Positions 43,477 through 53,079 are shown, numbered from the stretch's first letter. The stretch: 64,000 bases of DNA from an uncultured Blautia sp. (GCF_937880195.1 NZ_CALFLA010000050.1:8187-72186), one strand, 5' to 3'. Program-made: numbers and translations. The notes: generated by a model not told the origin, from the sequence alone.

Positions 43477-44529
43477 TTATGCTGTTTCGTCAAGAATAGA
43501 AGCTACACTTCCTGCCTCATATCCATGTTCTGCTGCTTCTTCTTCAGTAATTTGTCCCTGATCAATGTACATCTGGATAAACTGGTCTACATTATCTTCA
43601 GTACAGAGAATAGAGTCAACAGAAGTATTTACAACAGTTTCAGCGCCTGTTAAAAGATCGTATGCCGCTTTCAGGTTAGCTGCTGCAAGTGCTGGCGGAT
43701 TCTGGTAAACGGCTGCAGTGTAAACTCCATCCTTGATGTTCAGGACAGTTTTTGCAAGGCAGTCTACAGAATAAACAAGCATACCATCATAGGTATCATC
43801 GTCTTTTACAGCTTCGTATGCGCCGTTGCCAAGAAGATCTGCAGTGGTAAGCATACAGTCAATACGTCCATAAGAAGTTGCCCAGTCCTCCATAGTTGCC
43901 ATAGCAGCAGCTTCTGTTGCTTCCTCTTCCATATAGTCACCTACAATTTCAATATCATCTCGTTTGTCAATAAAATGATCCTTGAATGCGTTGTAGCGTG
44001 AAGTGGTATGGAAATTACCAGGCATACAATTAAGAATACCTACTTTGCCCTTTTCAGGAACAGCCTCTGCTGCAAGTTTGGCAATGGCCTCGCCCTGTGC
44101 ATAAGGATCGCCGTCAACCCAGGAAGCGCCTTCTAGTTCACGGATTGCAGCGTTTGTTGTAATACAGTAAATTCCGGCGTCAAGAATTTTCTGACAGTAT
44201 GGCATCTGCAGATTTCCATCATTAGGCTGTACGATGATACAATCGTATTTTTTTGTAATACAGTCTTCAATGATTGAATTTTCTTTCTCGCTGTCAGCCT
44301 GAGAATCGAAAGTGTCCAGGGAAAAAGTATCTGCGTATTCTTCTGCCTGTTTTGTAAACTGATTTACAAGCTCTGCCGCAAAGGGATCGGATTGGTTTCT
44401 GGTTATATAAGCTACCTTAAAACCGCCCTCTTTTTTTTCGGCAGCCATGACAGTTCCTGATACAGCTGTAACTGCCAATGTTACTCCCAATACTGCTGCG
44501 CATAAAACCTTTGATAACCTTTTTTTCAT
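43477..44529 (-). CDS. Sugar ABC transporter substrate-binding protein (RbsB-like)
   Basis: The 350-residue protein is a periplasmic-binding-protein type 1 (Peripla_BP_4) member. It has a Sec signal peptide ending VMAAEKK and FKVAYITRNQSDPFAAEL, then YDCIIVQPNDG, WVDGDPYAQGEAIAKLAAEA and MEDWATSYG. The only Cys in the signal region (residue 10) is too early for a lipobox, so it appears not to be a lipoprotein. AAGGAGGT precedes the start. It works with the permease and ATPase just upstream on the minus strand. Confidence 0.92.
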   Translation of the reverse strand: MKKRLSKVLCAAVLGVTLAVTAVSGTVMAAEKKEGGFKVAYITRNQSDPFAAELVNQFTKQAEEYADTFSLDTFDSQADSEKENSIIEDCITKKYDCIIVQPNDGNLQMPYCQKILDAGIYCITTNAAIRELEGASWVDGDPYAQGEAIAKLAAEAVPEKGKVGILNCMPGNFHTTSRYNAFKDHFIDKRDDIEIVGDYMEEEATEAAAMATMEDWATSYGRIDCMLTTADLLGNGAYEAVKDDDTYDGMLVYSVDCLAKTVLNIKDGVYTAAVYQNPPALAAANLKAAYDLLTGAETVVNTSVDSILCTEDNVDQFIQMYIDQGQITEEEAAEHGYEAGSVASILDETA

Positions 44530-44581
44530 TTTGCTACCTCCTTAAATGTGTTTTTTTAATCCCTTTTGATAGCTAAGGGTA

Positions 44582-45547
44582 TTATTTTCCTTTTTTATAT
44601 GTCTGGCGGGATTTAGATGTAATATCCCAAATAACTGCAAATGCAATGATAGCGCCTTTGACAATCTGCTGAATATAAGAATCGATAGATACCAGATTCA
44701 TGATGTTTCCGAGGAAACCAACAACAAAAGCTCCAATCACAGTACCCCATGGAGTTCCAATACCTCCGGTAAAGCTGGTTCCTCCTACGATAGTTGCTGT
44801 TAATCCATCCATTTCATAACCGGATGCTCCGGCAGGAAGTCCTCCGTTTACACGGGACATAAAGAGAACAGCTGCGATACCTACAAGAATACCATTTAGC
44901 AAATATGCTTTCATGACTACCATATTTGTGTTGATTCCGGCTGCATTTGCTGCTTCTACATTGCCGCCAACAGCATAGGTTGATCTGCCCCATTTTGTGT
45001 GGCGCATTACGTACAGCATAAAAATAAAGATACAAAACATAAAAATAACAGGAATAGGGATAAAACCTATGGAACCCTGGCCCACGATGGCATAGTTGCC
45101 AATTTCATAAATATTTTGCCCATTTGTGATATATAGTGCCGCTCCACGCGCCATTGTCTGTGTTGCAAGAGTGGCAATAAAAGCTGGTGTCATGAATTTT
45201 GTGACCATCAATCCGTTAAGAAAATTAACAGCTAATGAAACTGCAATAGCAACGGCAAAAGCCAGAAGCATGCTTCCTGTTGATTTGTAAGTAGAAACAG
45301 ATAATACACCTGCAAGAGCAATTACAGAGCCGCAGGAAAGATCAAGATGACCGCATATGATCAGAATCATTTCGCCGAAAGCTAGGATAATAATTACGGA
45401 CTGTTGACGGCAGACATTGATCAAATTGTTAGCAGTTAAAAAACTGCTGTTGATTAGTGTACATGCCAGCATGATAACAAGAAGAACAAGAACAATGCTG
45501 TATTTTGATAAAATTTTTTTATAATCAAATGTTTTCTTCGTATTCAT
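44582..45547 (-). CDS. Sugar ABC transporter permease (RbsC-like)
   Basis: The 321-residue membrane protein has the family's ICGHLDLSCGSVIALAGV, AFIATLATQTMARGAALYIT, GGNVEAANAAGIN and GGTSFTGGIGTPWGTVIGAF. It should form a homodimeric channel for a monosaccharide or polyol. Its start overlaps the ATPase stop by 4 bases, with AGAGGAGGT inside that gene. Confidence 0.94.
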   Translation of the reverse strand: MNTKKTFDYKKILSKYSIVLVLLVIMLACTLINSSFLTANNLINVCRQQSVIIILAFGEMILIICGHLDLSCGSVIALAGVLSVSTYKSTGSMLLAFAVAIAVSLAVNFLNGLMVTKFMTPAFIATLATQTMARGAALYITNGQNIYEIGNYAIVGQGSIGFIPIPVIFMFCIFIFMLYVMRHTKWGRSTYAVGGNVEAANAAGINTNMVVMKAYLLNGILVGIAAVLFMSRVNGGLPAGASGYEMDGLTATIVGGTSFTGGIGTPWGTVIGAFVVGFLGNIMNLVSIDSYIQQIVKGAIIAFAVIWDITSKSRQTYKKGK

Positions 45548-47064
45548 ATGGATGTTACCTCCTCTTTTTTCTCTGCGTTAGCTACAGCAAGCTGCATGAT
45601 AGATTCCTGAGAAAATTCAGAACGCGTCAACATACCTGCAATACGTCCTTCGTTTACCACATAAATTCTGTCACAGATTCCGACCAATTCAGGGAGTTCG
45701 GAAGAAATCATTATAATTCCTTTTCCTTTGGCGGCAAAAGTGTTCATAAGCTCATAGATTTCTCTTTTGGCTCCGACATCAATACCTCTTGTAGGTTCGT
45801 CCACAATAAGAATATCGGGATCGCAGAGCAGCCATTTTGCTAAAATAACCTTCTGCTGGTTTCCTCCACTAAGATTAGCAATTTTTGTATTAAGGTCAGG
45901 AGTTTTTACATTCATACTTTTGCATGCATCTGTTGATATTCTGTCTTCTATTTCCGAATGAAGACGCCCTTTATATATAATTTGATTCATAGAAGCCAGA
46001 GTGGTATTGTATTTAACGCTGAGAATGGGAATGATTCCTGTTCTTCTTCTGTCTTCTGTAAGCATGGCAACACCATGTTTAATGGACTGCTGAACATTTT
46101 TTATGGTAACTTCTTTGCTTTTTATTTTAATGGTTCCAGAAGAATAGGGATCCAGTCCAAAAACAGCTCTCATGATTTCTGTCCGGCCAGCACCCATGAG
46201 GCCAGCAAATCCTACAATTTCTCCGGAATTGATGTGGAAAGATACATTTTCAAAGATTCCAGGCTGGGTTAGTCCCTCTACACGCATCATTTCATCGCCA
46301 ATAGGAATTTCCTGCTTAGGATATTGGTTTTCTATTTTTCTTCCTACCATGCACTCTACAACCTGATCCATTGTCCAGTCTGCCACAGGTTTAGTGGCAA
46401 TAGATTTGCCATCCCGGAAAACAGTAATTTCATCTGCAATCTGAAAAATTTCATCCATTTTGTGCGAGATGTAAATAATGCTGGTCCCACGGCTTTTTAG
46501 CTCAGCTATCTTCTTAAAAAGTATTTCTACTTCTTTGTTTGTAATTGCGGATGTAGGTTCGTCCATAATAATAATTTGTGAGTCATTTCCGATTGCTTTC
46601 AGTATTTCTATCATTTGAATATCAGAAACACTGAGACTTCTGAGTTTGATATCAGGAGAGTAAGGCAGATTTTCCTGTTTCAAGAGAGCTAGGGTTTTCT
46701 GCCGAACAGATTTCCAATCTATAGAAGCTCCTTTTTTAGGCCAGTTTCCAAGAAAGAGATTTTCTTCTAATGTCATATCTGGCACATAAGATAATTCCTG
46801 AAAAATCATGGAAATTCCGTTTTCTTTAGCTTGTAAAGGATTTTTTATAATTGTTTTCTGCCCATTGACAAAAACGTCTCCTTCGTCAGCCTGGTAAATA
46901 CCATCTATGATTTTCATCAGAGTTGATTTTCCTGCGCCGTTTTCACCACATAAAACATGAACAGTTCCTTTTTTCAGGGAGAAATTTACATCATCAAGCG
47001 CTCTGACCCCTGGAAAGCTTTTAGATATGTGTTTTAATTCCAATACGGCTTGGAGATTATCCAT
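45544..47064 (-). CDS. Sugar ABC transporter ATPase (RbsA-like, fused double domain)
   Basis: The 506-residue protein carries two ATPase domains. The first has a normal Walker A GENGAGKSTLMKI and Walker B IIIMDEPTSAI. The second has the family's altered P-loop GLMGAGRTEIM and signature LSGGNQQKVILAKW, then ILIVDEPTRGIDVGAK. This asymmetric pair is standard for RbsA/XylG/MglA. It is the first gene of the minus-strand operon, with a consensus promoter 95 bases upstream. Confidence 0.95.
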   Translation of the reverse strand: MDNLQAVLELKHISKSFPGVRALDDVNFSLKKGTVHVLCGENGAGKSTLMKIIDGIYQADEGDVFVNGQKTIIKNPLQAKENGISMIFQELSYVPDMTLEENLFLGNWPKKGASIDWKSVRQKTLALLKQENLPYSPDIKLRSLSVSDIQMIEILKAIGNDSQIIIMDEPTSAITNKEVEILFKKIAELKSRGTSIIYISHKMDEIFQIADEITVFRDGKSIATKPVADWTMDQVVECMVGRKIENQYPKQEIPIGDEMMRVEGLTQPGIFENVSFHINSGEIVGFAGLMGAGRTEIMRAVFGLDPYSSGTIKIKSKEVTIKNVQQSIKHGVAMLTEDRRRTGIIPILSVKYNTTLASMNQIIYKGRLHSEIEDRISTDACKSMNVKTPDLNTKIANLSGGNQQKVILAKWLLCDPDILIVDEPTRGIDVGAKREIYELMNTFAAKGKGIIMISSELPELVGICDRIYVVNEGRIAGMLTRSEFSQESIMQLAVANAEKKEEVTSI

Positions 47065-47116
47065 TATTTACACCTCCTGATTCCATAATTTTGGTTGTTA
47101 CTCCTACAAAGAATAA

Positions 47117-47147
47117 AAACTTATATAAAAGTATTTCGTATAAGTTT
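47117..47147. promoter_or_regulatory. Inverted repeat downstream of the minus-strand promoter
   Basis: AAACTTATA (47117-47125) and TATAAGTTT (47139-47147) are perfect inverse copies 13 bases apart, just downstream of the -10 of the minus-strand operon. The position suits a repressor site (the ROK protein is a candidate) or a leader hairpin. Confidence 0.5.
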
Positions 47148-47158
47148 AATTGATTGTG

Positions 47159-47187
47159 ATTATAGAGTAATATATTTGTATTGTCAA
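47159..47187 (-). promoter_or_regulatory. Consensus promoter of the minus-strand transporter operon
   Basis: On the minus strand TTGACA, exactly 17 bases and TATAAT: a perfect sigma-A consensus. Such a strong promoter usually implies tight repression. Confidence 0.8.
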
Positions 47188-47245
47188 TATATATAAGATA
47201 GAAATTCAAATATTATACATATTGCATAAAAAATATCTGATAATT

Positions 47246-47291
47246 TTTATCAAATGGTATATTGACTTTTTTTTTGATAAAGGATAATATG
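47246..47291. promoter_or_regulatory. Inverted repeat flanking the -35 of the plus-strand operon
   Basis: TTTATCAAA (47246-47254) and TTTGATAAA (47283-47291) are perfect inverse copies that bracket the -35 box at 47272. It is a candidate operator. It differs in sequence from the 47117-47147 repeat. Confidence 0.45.
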
Positions 47292-47300
47292 AATTTACTT
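47272..47300 (+). promoter_or_regulatory. Promoter of the plus-strand sugar/polyol operon
   Basis: TTGACT, a 17-base T-rich spacer and TAATAT lie 50 bases before the zinc dehydrogenase ATG. It is divergent from the minus-strand promoter, with 85 bases between the two -35 boxes. Confidence 0.65.
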
Positions 47301-47350
47301 TTAGAAAAGAAATTTACAAAAGTATATAAAAAAGAATGGAGGAAAACAAA

Positions 47351-48397
47351 ATGGAAGGAAAAATGAAAGTTGCAGTAATGAATGGCATAGGAAAAATGGG
47401 ATTTGAGACTCGTCCTATACCGACTCCAAAGGAAGATGAAGTACTGGTAAAGCTGGAGTATGTTGGAATCTGTGGATCTGATCTTCATTATTATGAACAT
47501 GGAAGAATTGGCGATTATATTGTAGAACCACCGTTTGTACTGGGGCATGAACCAGGAGGAACAGTTGTAGAGGTAGGAAAAAATGTAACACATTTAAAGG
47601 TGGGAGACAGAGTTGCATTAGAACCTGGAAAAACATGTGGACATTGCGAATTTTGTAAAACAGGGCGTTATAATCTTTGCCCGGATGTAATCTTTTTTGC
47701 AACGCCTCCTGTAGACGGCGTATTTCAGGAATATGTAGCACATGAGGCAGCTCTTTGCTTTAAGCTTCCAGATAACGTAGATACCATGGAAGGGGCATTG
47801 ATTGAACCTTTAGCTGTAGGATTTCATGCGGCTATGCAGGGCGGAGCACATATGGGACAGACAGCAGTTGTTACAGGATCAGGATGTATTGGTCTTGTTA
47901 CCATGATGGCACTAAAAGCTCTTGGAGTAGATCAGGTATATGTAGTTGATATTATGCAGAAACGTTTGGACAAGGCAATGGAACTGGGCGCTTCTGGTGT
48001 GATCAATGGAAAAGAGCAGAATACAGTTGAAGAAATTATGAAATTAACAGAAGGTAGAGGATGTGATCTGGTCATTGACACATCTGGAACAGAAATCTGT
48101 GTAAATCAGGGAATGGAGATGCTTGTAAAGGGCGGTACGTTAGTGCTTGTTGGCTACAGTGCATCAGGAAATATGAATCTTTCTACAAGTTTGATCTGTG
48201 ATAAGGAAATCAGTATTAAATCAGTATTCCGCTATCGTCATATTTATCCGATGGCAATTAAGGCTGTAGCAGAGGGAAAGGTAAATCTGAAAGGAATTGT
48301 TACAAATATTTTTGAACTGGATGATGTTCAGAATGCTATGGATAAGAGTGTGCAGGATAAGGCGGATATTGTGAAATCAGTTGTAAAGATTTGTTAG
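47351..48397 (+). CDS. Zinc-dependent polyol dehydrogenase (sorbitol/xylitol dehydrogenase-like)
   Basis: The 348-residue medium-chain dehydrogenase has the catalytic-zinc region VGICGSDLHYYEHG, GHEPGGTVVEVG, the structural-zinc cysteines CGHCEFCKTGRYNLC, and LIEPLAVGFHA with the zinc-binding Glu. It matches the sorbitol/xylitol (L-iditol 2-) dehydrogenase branch, which oxidises polyols to ketoses with NAD. The ATG at 47351 has GGAGG before it; an ATG 15 bases upstream lacks one. It leads the plus-strand operon. Confidence 0.92.
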   Translation: MEGKMKVAVMNGIGKMGFETRPIPTPKEDEVLVKLEYVGICGSDLHYYEHGRIGDYIVEPPFVLGHEPGGTVVEVGKNVTHLKVGDRVALEPGKTCGHCEFCKTGRYNLCPDVIFFATPPVDGVFQEYVAHEAALCFKLPDNVDTMEGALIEPLAVGFHAAMQGGAHMGQTAVVTGSGCIGLVTMMALKALGVDQVYVVDIMQKRLDKAMELGASGVINGKEQNTVEEIMKLTEGRGCDLVIDTSGTEICVNQGMEMLVKGGTLVLVGYSASGNMNLSTSLICDKEISIKSVFRYRHIYPMAIKAVAEGKVNLKGIVTNIFELDDVQNAMDKSVQDKADIVKSVVKIC

Positions 48398-48424
48398 TAT
48401 TACTTAAATAACAAGGAGCGAAAG

Positions 48425-49942
48425 ATGGCAAGTGAATATTTACTGGAAATAAAAAATGTACGGAAGGAATTTCCCGGAGTAGTTGCATTAAATGATGTTT
48501 CCTTGTTTTTAAAAAGAGGAGAAATTCATGCGTTAGTAGGAGAAAATGGTGCGGGCAAATCCACGCTTATGAAAATTTTAGCAGGAATTTATACTCTGGA
48601 TAAGGGTGAAATATTATATGATGGTAAGCCCTTTGTGGCAAAAAAACCTGTAGATGCATTGGAGAAGGGTATTGCCATGGTACATCAGGAGCTGGATTTG
48701 ATTCCTGAAATGACAGTAGAAGAAAATGTATTTGCAGGAAGAGAACAGAGTAAAGGTTTAGTGATAGATCGCCAGGGAATGGAAAAAAAGACAAGAAAAC
48801 TTATGGAAGGTCTTGGAATTGATATTTCTCCGAAAACCAAAATTAAAGAACTGAGTACAGCACAGCAGCAAATGGTTGCGATTACCAGAGCATTGGCGTT
48901 TGATGCGGAAATTATTATTATGGATGAACCCACATCCGCAATTACAGACAGGGAGGTAGAGCAGCTCTTTAAAATAATTCGCAGGCTGAAGGAGCAGAAT
49001 AAAGCCATTGTGTATATCTCTCATAAAATGGATGAGATCTATACACTGACAGATCAGATTACTGTGTTCCGGGATGGGAGCCTGATAGGAACAGTAGCCA
49101 CTGCAGATGTTACGCCGGAAAAACTTATTAATATGATGGTGGGACGTGAACTGGATGATGTGTATATTAAAACATCTGAAAAGACTGCAGATTATGATGA
49201 GAATGAAGTTCTTCTGAAAGTAGAAAACCTTACACGTGAAAATGAATTTTATAATATTAATTTTCATGTGAAACGTGGTGAAATTCTTGGCTTTTTTGGA
49301 TTGATGGGCGCAGGAAGAACAGAAGTTATGGATACTATTTTTGGGCTCAAAAAAGCGGATAGAGGAACTGTGACATTTAAGGGAAAGTCAATGGAAAGCG
49401 TTAAAAAAGCGATCAATAATGGAATGGCTTATATTACAGAAGACCGGAAGGCTTCAGGATTGAATCTGATAGGTTCTGTAAAAGATAATATTTCCATTGC
49501 CTATATGAATCTGATTACAAGAGGAAGATTTCTGATCGATTTCAAGAAAGAAAAAGATCTTTGTGATGAGCTTATTAAAAAAATCAGGATAAAATGTTCT
49601 TCTCGCGATACTTTGGCAGGAAATCTTTCTGGTGGAAACCAGCAAAAAATCGTCATAGCAAAATGGTTTATGGGTAATCCAGACTTGATTATTATGGATG
49701 AGCCTACAAGAGGAATTGATATAGGAGCAAAGGCGGAGATTTATAAGCTGATGGATATGCTGGCCAAAAGTGGTAAAAGCATAATTATGATTTCTTCTGA
49801 AACCCCAGAGCTTTTGGGAATGAGCGACAGAGTGATCGTTATGCATGAAGGATATCAGACAGGCGAATTTAGCTGCGGCGAACTGAATCAGGATAAATTA
49901 ATGGCATATGCTATTGGAGAAGGCGGAAAGTATCATCAATAG
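48425..49942 (+). CDS. Second sugar ABC transporter ATPase (RbsA-like)
   Basis: The 505-residue double-domain ATPase has Walker A GENGAGKSTLMKI, Walker B IIIMDEPTSAITDREV, the second altered P-loop GLMGAGRTEVMDT and LSGGNQQKIVIAKW. It is a diverged counterpart of the minus-strand ATPase. AAGGAG precedes its ATG, 27 bases after the dehydrogenase. Confidence 0.95.
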   Translation: MASEYLLEIKNVRKEFPGVVALNDVSLFLKRGEIHALVGENGAGKSTLMKILAGIYTLDKGEILYDGKPFVAKKPVDALEKGIAMVHQELDLIPEMTVEENVFAGREQSKGLVIDRQGMEKKTRKLMEGLGIDISPKTKIKELSTAQQQMVAITRALAFDAEIIIMDEPTSAITDREVEQLFKIIRRLKEQNKAIVYISHKMDEIYTLTDQITVFRDGSLIGTVATADVTPEKLINMMVGRELDDVYIKTSEKTADYDENEVLLKVENLTRENEFYNINFHVKRGEILGFFGLMGAGRTEVMDTIFGLKKADRGTVTFKGKSMESVKKAINNGMAYITEDRKASGLNLIGSVKDNISIAYMNLITRGRFLIDFKKEKDLCDELIKKIRIKCSSRDTLAGNLSGGNQQKIVIAKWFMGNPDLIIMDEPTRGIDIGAKAEIYKLMDMLAKSGKSIIMISSETPELLGMSDRVIVMHEGYQTGEFSCGELNQDKLMAYAIGEGGKYHQ

Positions 49943-49972
49943 TTGAGACGTATAAAGGAGAAGACAAGAGCT

Positions 49973-50932
49973 ATGAACAAAAGTGTAGATTCTGTAAAGA
50001 AGATGAATATAGGTGCAATCATAGGAAAATATGGAGTATACATAGCATTACTTGTATTGTTTATCGTAATGTCCATTACCTCTGATTCATTCCTTACAGT
50101 TACGAATCTGTTTAATATTTTGAAACAGAATGCAGTATACGGTGTTTTGGCAGTAGGTATGACCTTTGTTATTGTAACAGGCGGCATTGATTTGTCAGTA
50201 GGCGCTATTGTGGCGTTGTCGGCCTGTTTTGCAACAAAACTGGCACAGGATGGATCGGATCTTCCTGTTGTGGCAGCACTTGCAGTAGGCGTTCTTGCTG
50301 GAATTGTATGCGGTGCATTTAGCGGATTTTTTATCTCATATGCAAATATTCCGGCATTTATAGCAACATTGGCAACATGTACGATTGCCCGTGGAGTTGT
50401 ATTTGTTTTTACAGATGGAAGACCGATTACTGGGGTTTCTGATTCTTATAAGTACATAGGAAGAGGCGCGTGGGGACCGGTTCCTGTAATGGTAGTTATT
50501 TATTTCCTGTTTTTGCTTGTAGGAACATTCTTACTAAAATATACAAAATATGGACGTCATGTATTTGCAATTGGCGGAAATAAAAGAGCGGCCCTTGTAT
50601 CTGGTGTAAATGTGAAACTGACAGAATTTCTTGTTTATGTAATCAGTGGTTTTTGCGCTGCATTTGCAGGACTGCTTCTCTCTTCCCGTATTCAGACAGG
50701 GCAGCCTGCCGGAGGCGAGGGGTATGAGCTGGATGCTATTACAGCAGCAGTTATTGGAGGCGCAAGTCTTTCGGGAGGAAAGGGAAGTGTATTTGGGTCT
50801 TTTATAGGTATTCTTGTAGTCGGCATTCTGACAAACGGACTGGATTTGCTTAATGTATCTTCATATTACCAGCAGATTATTAAGGGTGCAATTATTCTAT
50901 TAGCAGTACTGGCAGACAGAAAAAAAGATTGA
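49973..50932 (+). CDS. Second sugar ABC transporter permease (RbsC-like)
   Basis: The 319-residue permease shows TGGIDLSVGAIVALSACF, AFIATLATCTIARGVVFVF, IGGNKRAALVSGVN and GGASLSGGKGSVFGSFIGI. I use the ATG at 49973 with AAAGGAG 12 bases before it; an alternative TTG at 49943 directly after the previous stop would add ten residues. It pairs with the ATPase just upstream. Confidence 0.94.
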   Translation: MNKSVDSVKKMNIGAIIGKYGVYIALLVLFIVMSITSDSFLTVTNLFNILKQNAVYGVLAVGMTFVIVTGGIDLSVGAIVALSACFATKLAQDGSDLPVVAALAVGVLAGIVCGAFSGFFISYANIPAFIATLATCTIARGVVFVFTDGRPITGVSDSYKYIGRGAWGPVPVMVVIYFLFLLVGTFLLKYTKYGRHVFAIGGNKRAALVSGVNVKLTEFLVYVISGFCAAFAGLLLSSRIQTGQPAGGEGYELDAITAAVIGGASLSGGKGSVFGSFIGILVVGILTNGLDLLNVSSYYQQIIKGAIILLAVLADRKKD

Positions 50933-51039
50933 TATTCAAGAGCGCTGAAGCGTTCTTGCTGCAAAATGCGCGTTGCGAAAAGACATCTTCTTCTGTGCAT
51001 TTCTGCAGATAAAAACAAAAAATAAGGAGGATAAGAAAC

Positions 51040-51975
51040 ATGAAAAAAAGGAGTGTAGTAGCATTAATGATGGCAGTGGGTATGATCGTAGGTATGGCTT
51101 CACCTGCAATGGCAGAGGAAGAGTACAAAATTGCATGGGTTGATGGAAATCTTGCAAATGAGTCTAATGCGATCTGCTCAGATGCAGCTAAGGCATATGC
51201 AGAAGAACAGGGCGTGGAATTTATTCTTCTGGATGGACAGGGATCTGGTGAAAATCAGGTTTCTCAGATTGAAACATTGATTTCTCAGGGAGTGGATTGT
51301 ATTATTGTTCAGCCTTATGACGCTGCTGCCTGCCAGGTAGGCGTAGAGGCTGCTATTGATGCTGAGATTCCGGTTCTTGTTACAAAAACGACAATAGAAG
51401 ATAATAGTATTTGTCCGTTTGTAGGCCAGGACGATGTGGTGGCTGGAGAAATGGAAATGGAATGGATGGCAGAACAGCTTGGAGGAAAAGGAAATATTGT
51501 TGTTATTGAAGGACCGACAGGTATTTCAGCTGCAATTCAGAGAAATGATGGAATTGTAAAAACACTTGAAAAGTATCCAGATATTGAGGTACTGCATACC
51601 CAGCCAGCTGACTGGAACAGAGACGAGGGAATGGCTCTTATGGAAACCTGGCTTCAGGAAGGAAAACAGATTGACGGTGTTGTTGCACATAATGATGAAA
51701 TGGCATTAGGAGCATATGATGCTATTGCCGATGCAGGAAAAGCAGGAGAAATTAAGGTTATTGGAATTGACGCTATTGACGCAGCAAAGAAATCCGTAGC
51801 AGCAGGAGAGCTTGACGCTACAGTTCTTCAGGATGTTGAGACTATCGGTCAGAAAACTGTTGAAGTTGCAATTCAGATGTGTAAGGGCGAAGAGGTAGAA
51901 GATGTATATGATGTAGATCCAGTCCTTTTAACAAAAGAAAATATCAATGAGTATGTAGCGGAAGAGGCAGAATAA
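51040..51975 (+). CDS. Second sugar ABC transporter substrate-binding protein (RbsB-like)
   Basis: The 311-residue protein has a Sec signal peptide (MKKRSVVALMMAVGMIVGMA, cleavage after AMA), then YKIAWVDGNLANESNAI, VDCIIVQPYDAAAC and GVVAHNDEMALGAYDAI. No lipobox Cys is present. The 107-base gap before it has an imperfect hairpin (about 50961-51008), which could boost its expression. TAAGGAGG precedes the ATG. Confidence 0.92.
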   Translation: MKKRSVVALMMAVGMIVGMASPAMAEEEYKIAWVDGNLANESNAICSDAAKAYAEEQGVEFILLDGQGSGENQVSQIETLISQGVDCIIVQPYDAAACQVGVEAAIDAEIPVLVTKTTIEDNSICPFVGQDDVVAGEMEMEWMAEQLGGKGNIVVIEGPTGISAAIQRNDGIVKTLEKYPDIEVLHTQPADWNRDEGMALMETWLQEGKQIDGVVAHNDEMALGAYDAIADAGKAGEIKVIGIDAIDAAKKSVAAGELDATVLQDVETIGQKTVEVAIQMCKGEEVEDVYDVDPVLLTKENINEYVAEEAE

Positions 51976-51976
51976 T

Positions 51977-53035
51977 ATGGAAAAAACAATGAAAGCATTA
52001 ATGTATGATAAGCCGGGACGGGAAAATTCCAGCGTTCGTCAGATTCCATATCCTGAATGTGGAGACAACGACATTATAATAAAGGTAATGTCATGCTCCA
52101 TATGTAAGGGAGCAGAACATGATCATGATAATGGAAAAGGAACAGATCTGGCAAAATATCCAGTTGTACCGGGACACGAATTTGCAGGATATGTACATGA
52201 GGTAGGAAAAAATGTCACAGCATTTAAACCGGGAGATCGTGTGACTGCAGATAATACAGAATATTGCGGGGACTGTTACTATTGCCGAAGAGAAGAGTCT
52301 AATTACTGCCCTACTTTTGGCTCGCTTGGCCATAATATCAATGGTGGTTTTGCAGAATTTGTCAGGGTAAAAAAAGAAAAAGTATTTCATATACCAGACC
52401 ATCTTTCTTTTAATGCAGCCGCTTTATCAGAACCGGTTGCCTGCTGTATTCATGCGGTAGATCATGCAGATATACGATATGGAGATACTGTGGCAATTTT
52501 TGGCGCTGGATCAATGGCACAGATACTTGGACAATTATTTGTTGCATCCAATGCTTCCAGAGTATATATGATTGCGGGTAAGAGTAGTAAACTGGAGCTT
52601 GCTAAAGCGCATGGAATTATTCCGATTGAGATGGATAGAAACGATTATTCTGTTCATGAAGAAACGATTTTAAAGGAAAATCCGCTGGGAATTGACCTGA
52701 TTGTTGATGCAACGGGAAGTACAAAGGTGATTTCAGAATCAATGAAGCTGTTGAAAAAGGGAGGAACTTTACTTCAGTATGCGATTGTCCATAGTGGGGA
52801 AAAGGTTATTATGGATCCTGTACTTATGTTTAATAATGAATTGACATACACTGCTTCATTTTGTCAGTCGCACAATTTTGGAAGAGCTGTAGATGTATTG
52901 GCTTCTGGAGTGGTAGATGGAGACAGTCTTGTTACGGGAGAGTTTGCGTTGGAAGATTTCTATGCGGGATTGGATGAAAATGTAAAAGACAGAAATTCTG
53001 TAAAAGTAATTATTCATCCCAATTCGGAGAAATAA
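51977..53035 (+). CDS. Second zinc-dependent alcohol dehydrogenase
   Basis: The 352-residue medium-chain dehydrogenase has SICKGAEHDHDNG (catalytic Cys), GHEFAGYVHEVG, the structural-zinc set CGDCYYCRREESNYC, and NAAALSEPVACCIHA. It belongs to the sorbitol/threonine-type branch but is only distantly related to the enzyme at 47351, so the two may act on different carbons or substrates. It starts one base after the binding-protein stop. An ATG four codons in is a possible alternative start. Confidence 0.9.
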   Translation: MEKTMKALMYDKPGRENSSVRQIPYPECGDNDIIIKVMSCSICKGAEHDHDNGKGTDLAKYPVVPGHEFAGYVHEVGKNVTAFKPGDRVTADNTEYCGDCYYCRREESNYCPTFGSLGHNINGGFAEFVRVKKEKVFHIPDHLSFNAAALSEPVACCIHAVDHADIRYGDTVAIFGAGSMAQILGQLFVASNASRVYMIAGKSSKLELAKAHGIIPIEMDRNDYSVHEETILKENPLGIDLIVDATGSTKVISESMKLLKKGGTLLQYAIVHSGEKVIMDPVLMFNNELTYTASFCQSHNFGRAVDVLASGVVDGDSLVTGEFALEDFYAGLDENVKDRNSVKVIIHPNSEK

Positions 53036-53045
53036 TGTTTAAAAT

Positions 53046-53079
53046 TGTGCATGACAGAAGGAAACTACTGTCATGCACA
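53046..53079 (+). terminator. Strong hairpin after the dehydrogenase gene
   Basis: TGTGCATGACAG and CTGTCATGCACA form a perfect 12-bp stem, followed by GCTTTTA. It is an internal attenuator or terminator splitting the transport genes from rbsD and the rest. Confidence 0.75.

Noticed and set aside
44490..44505. Lipobox-like Cys in the signal peptide of the 43477-44529 binding protein
   Set aside because: The Cys is residue 10, before the hydrophobic core, so cannot be the lipidated +1 residue.
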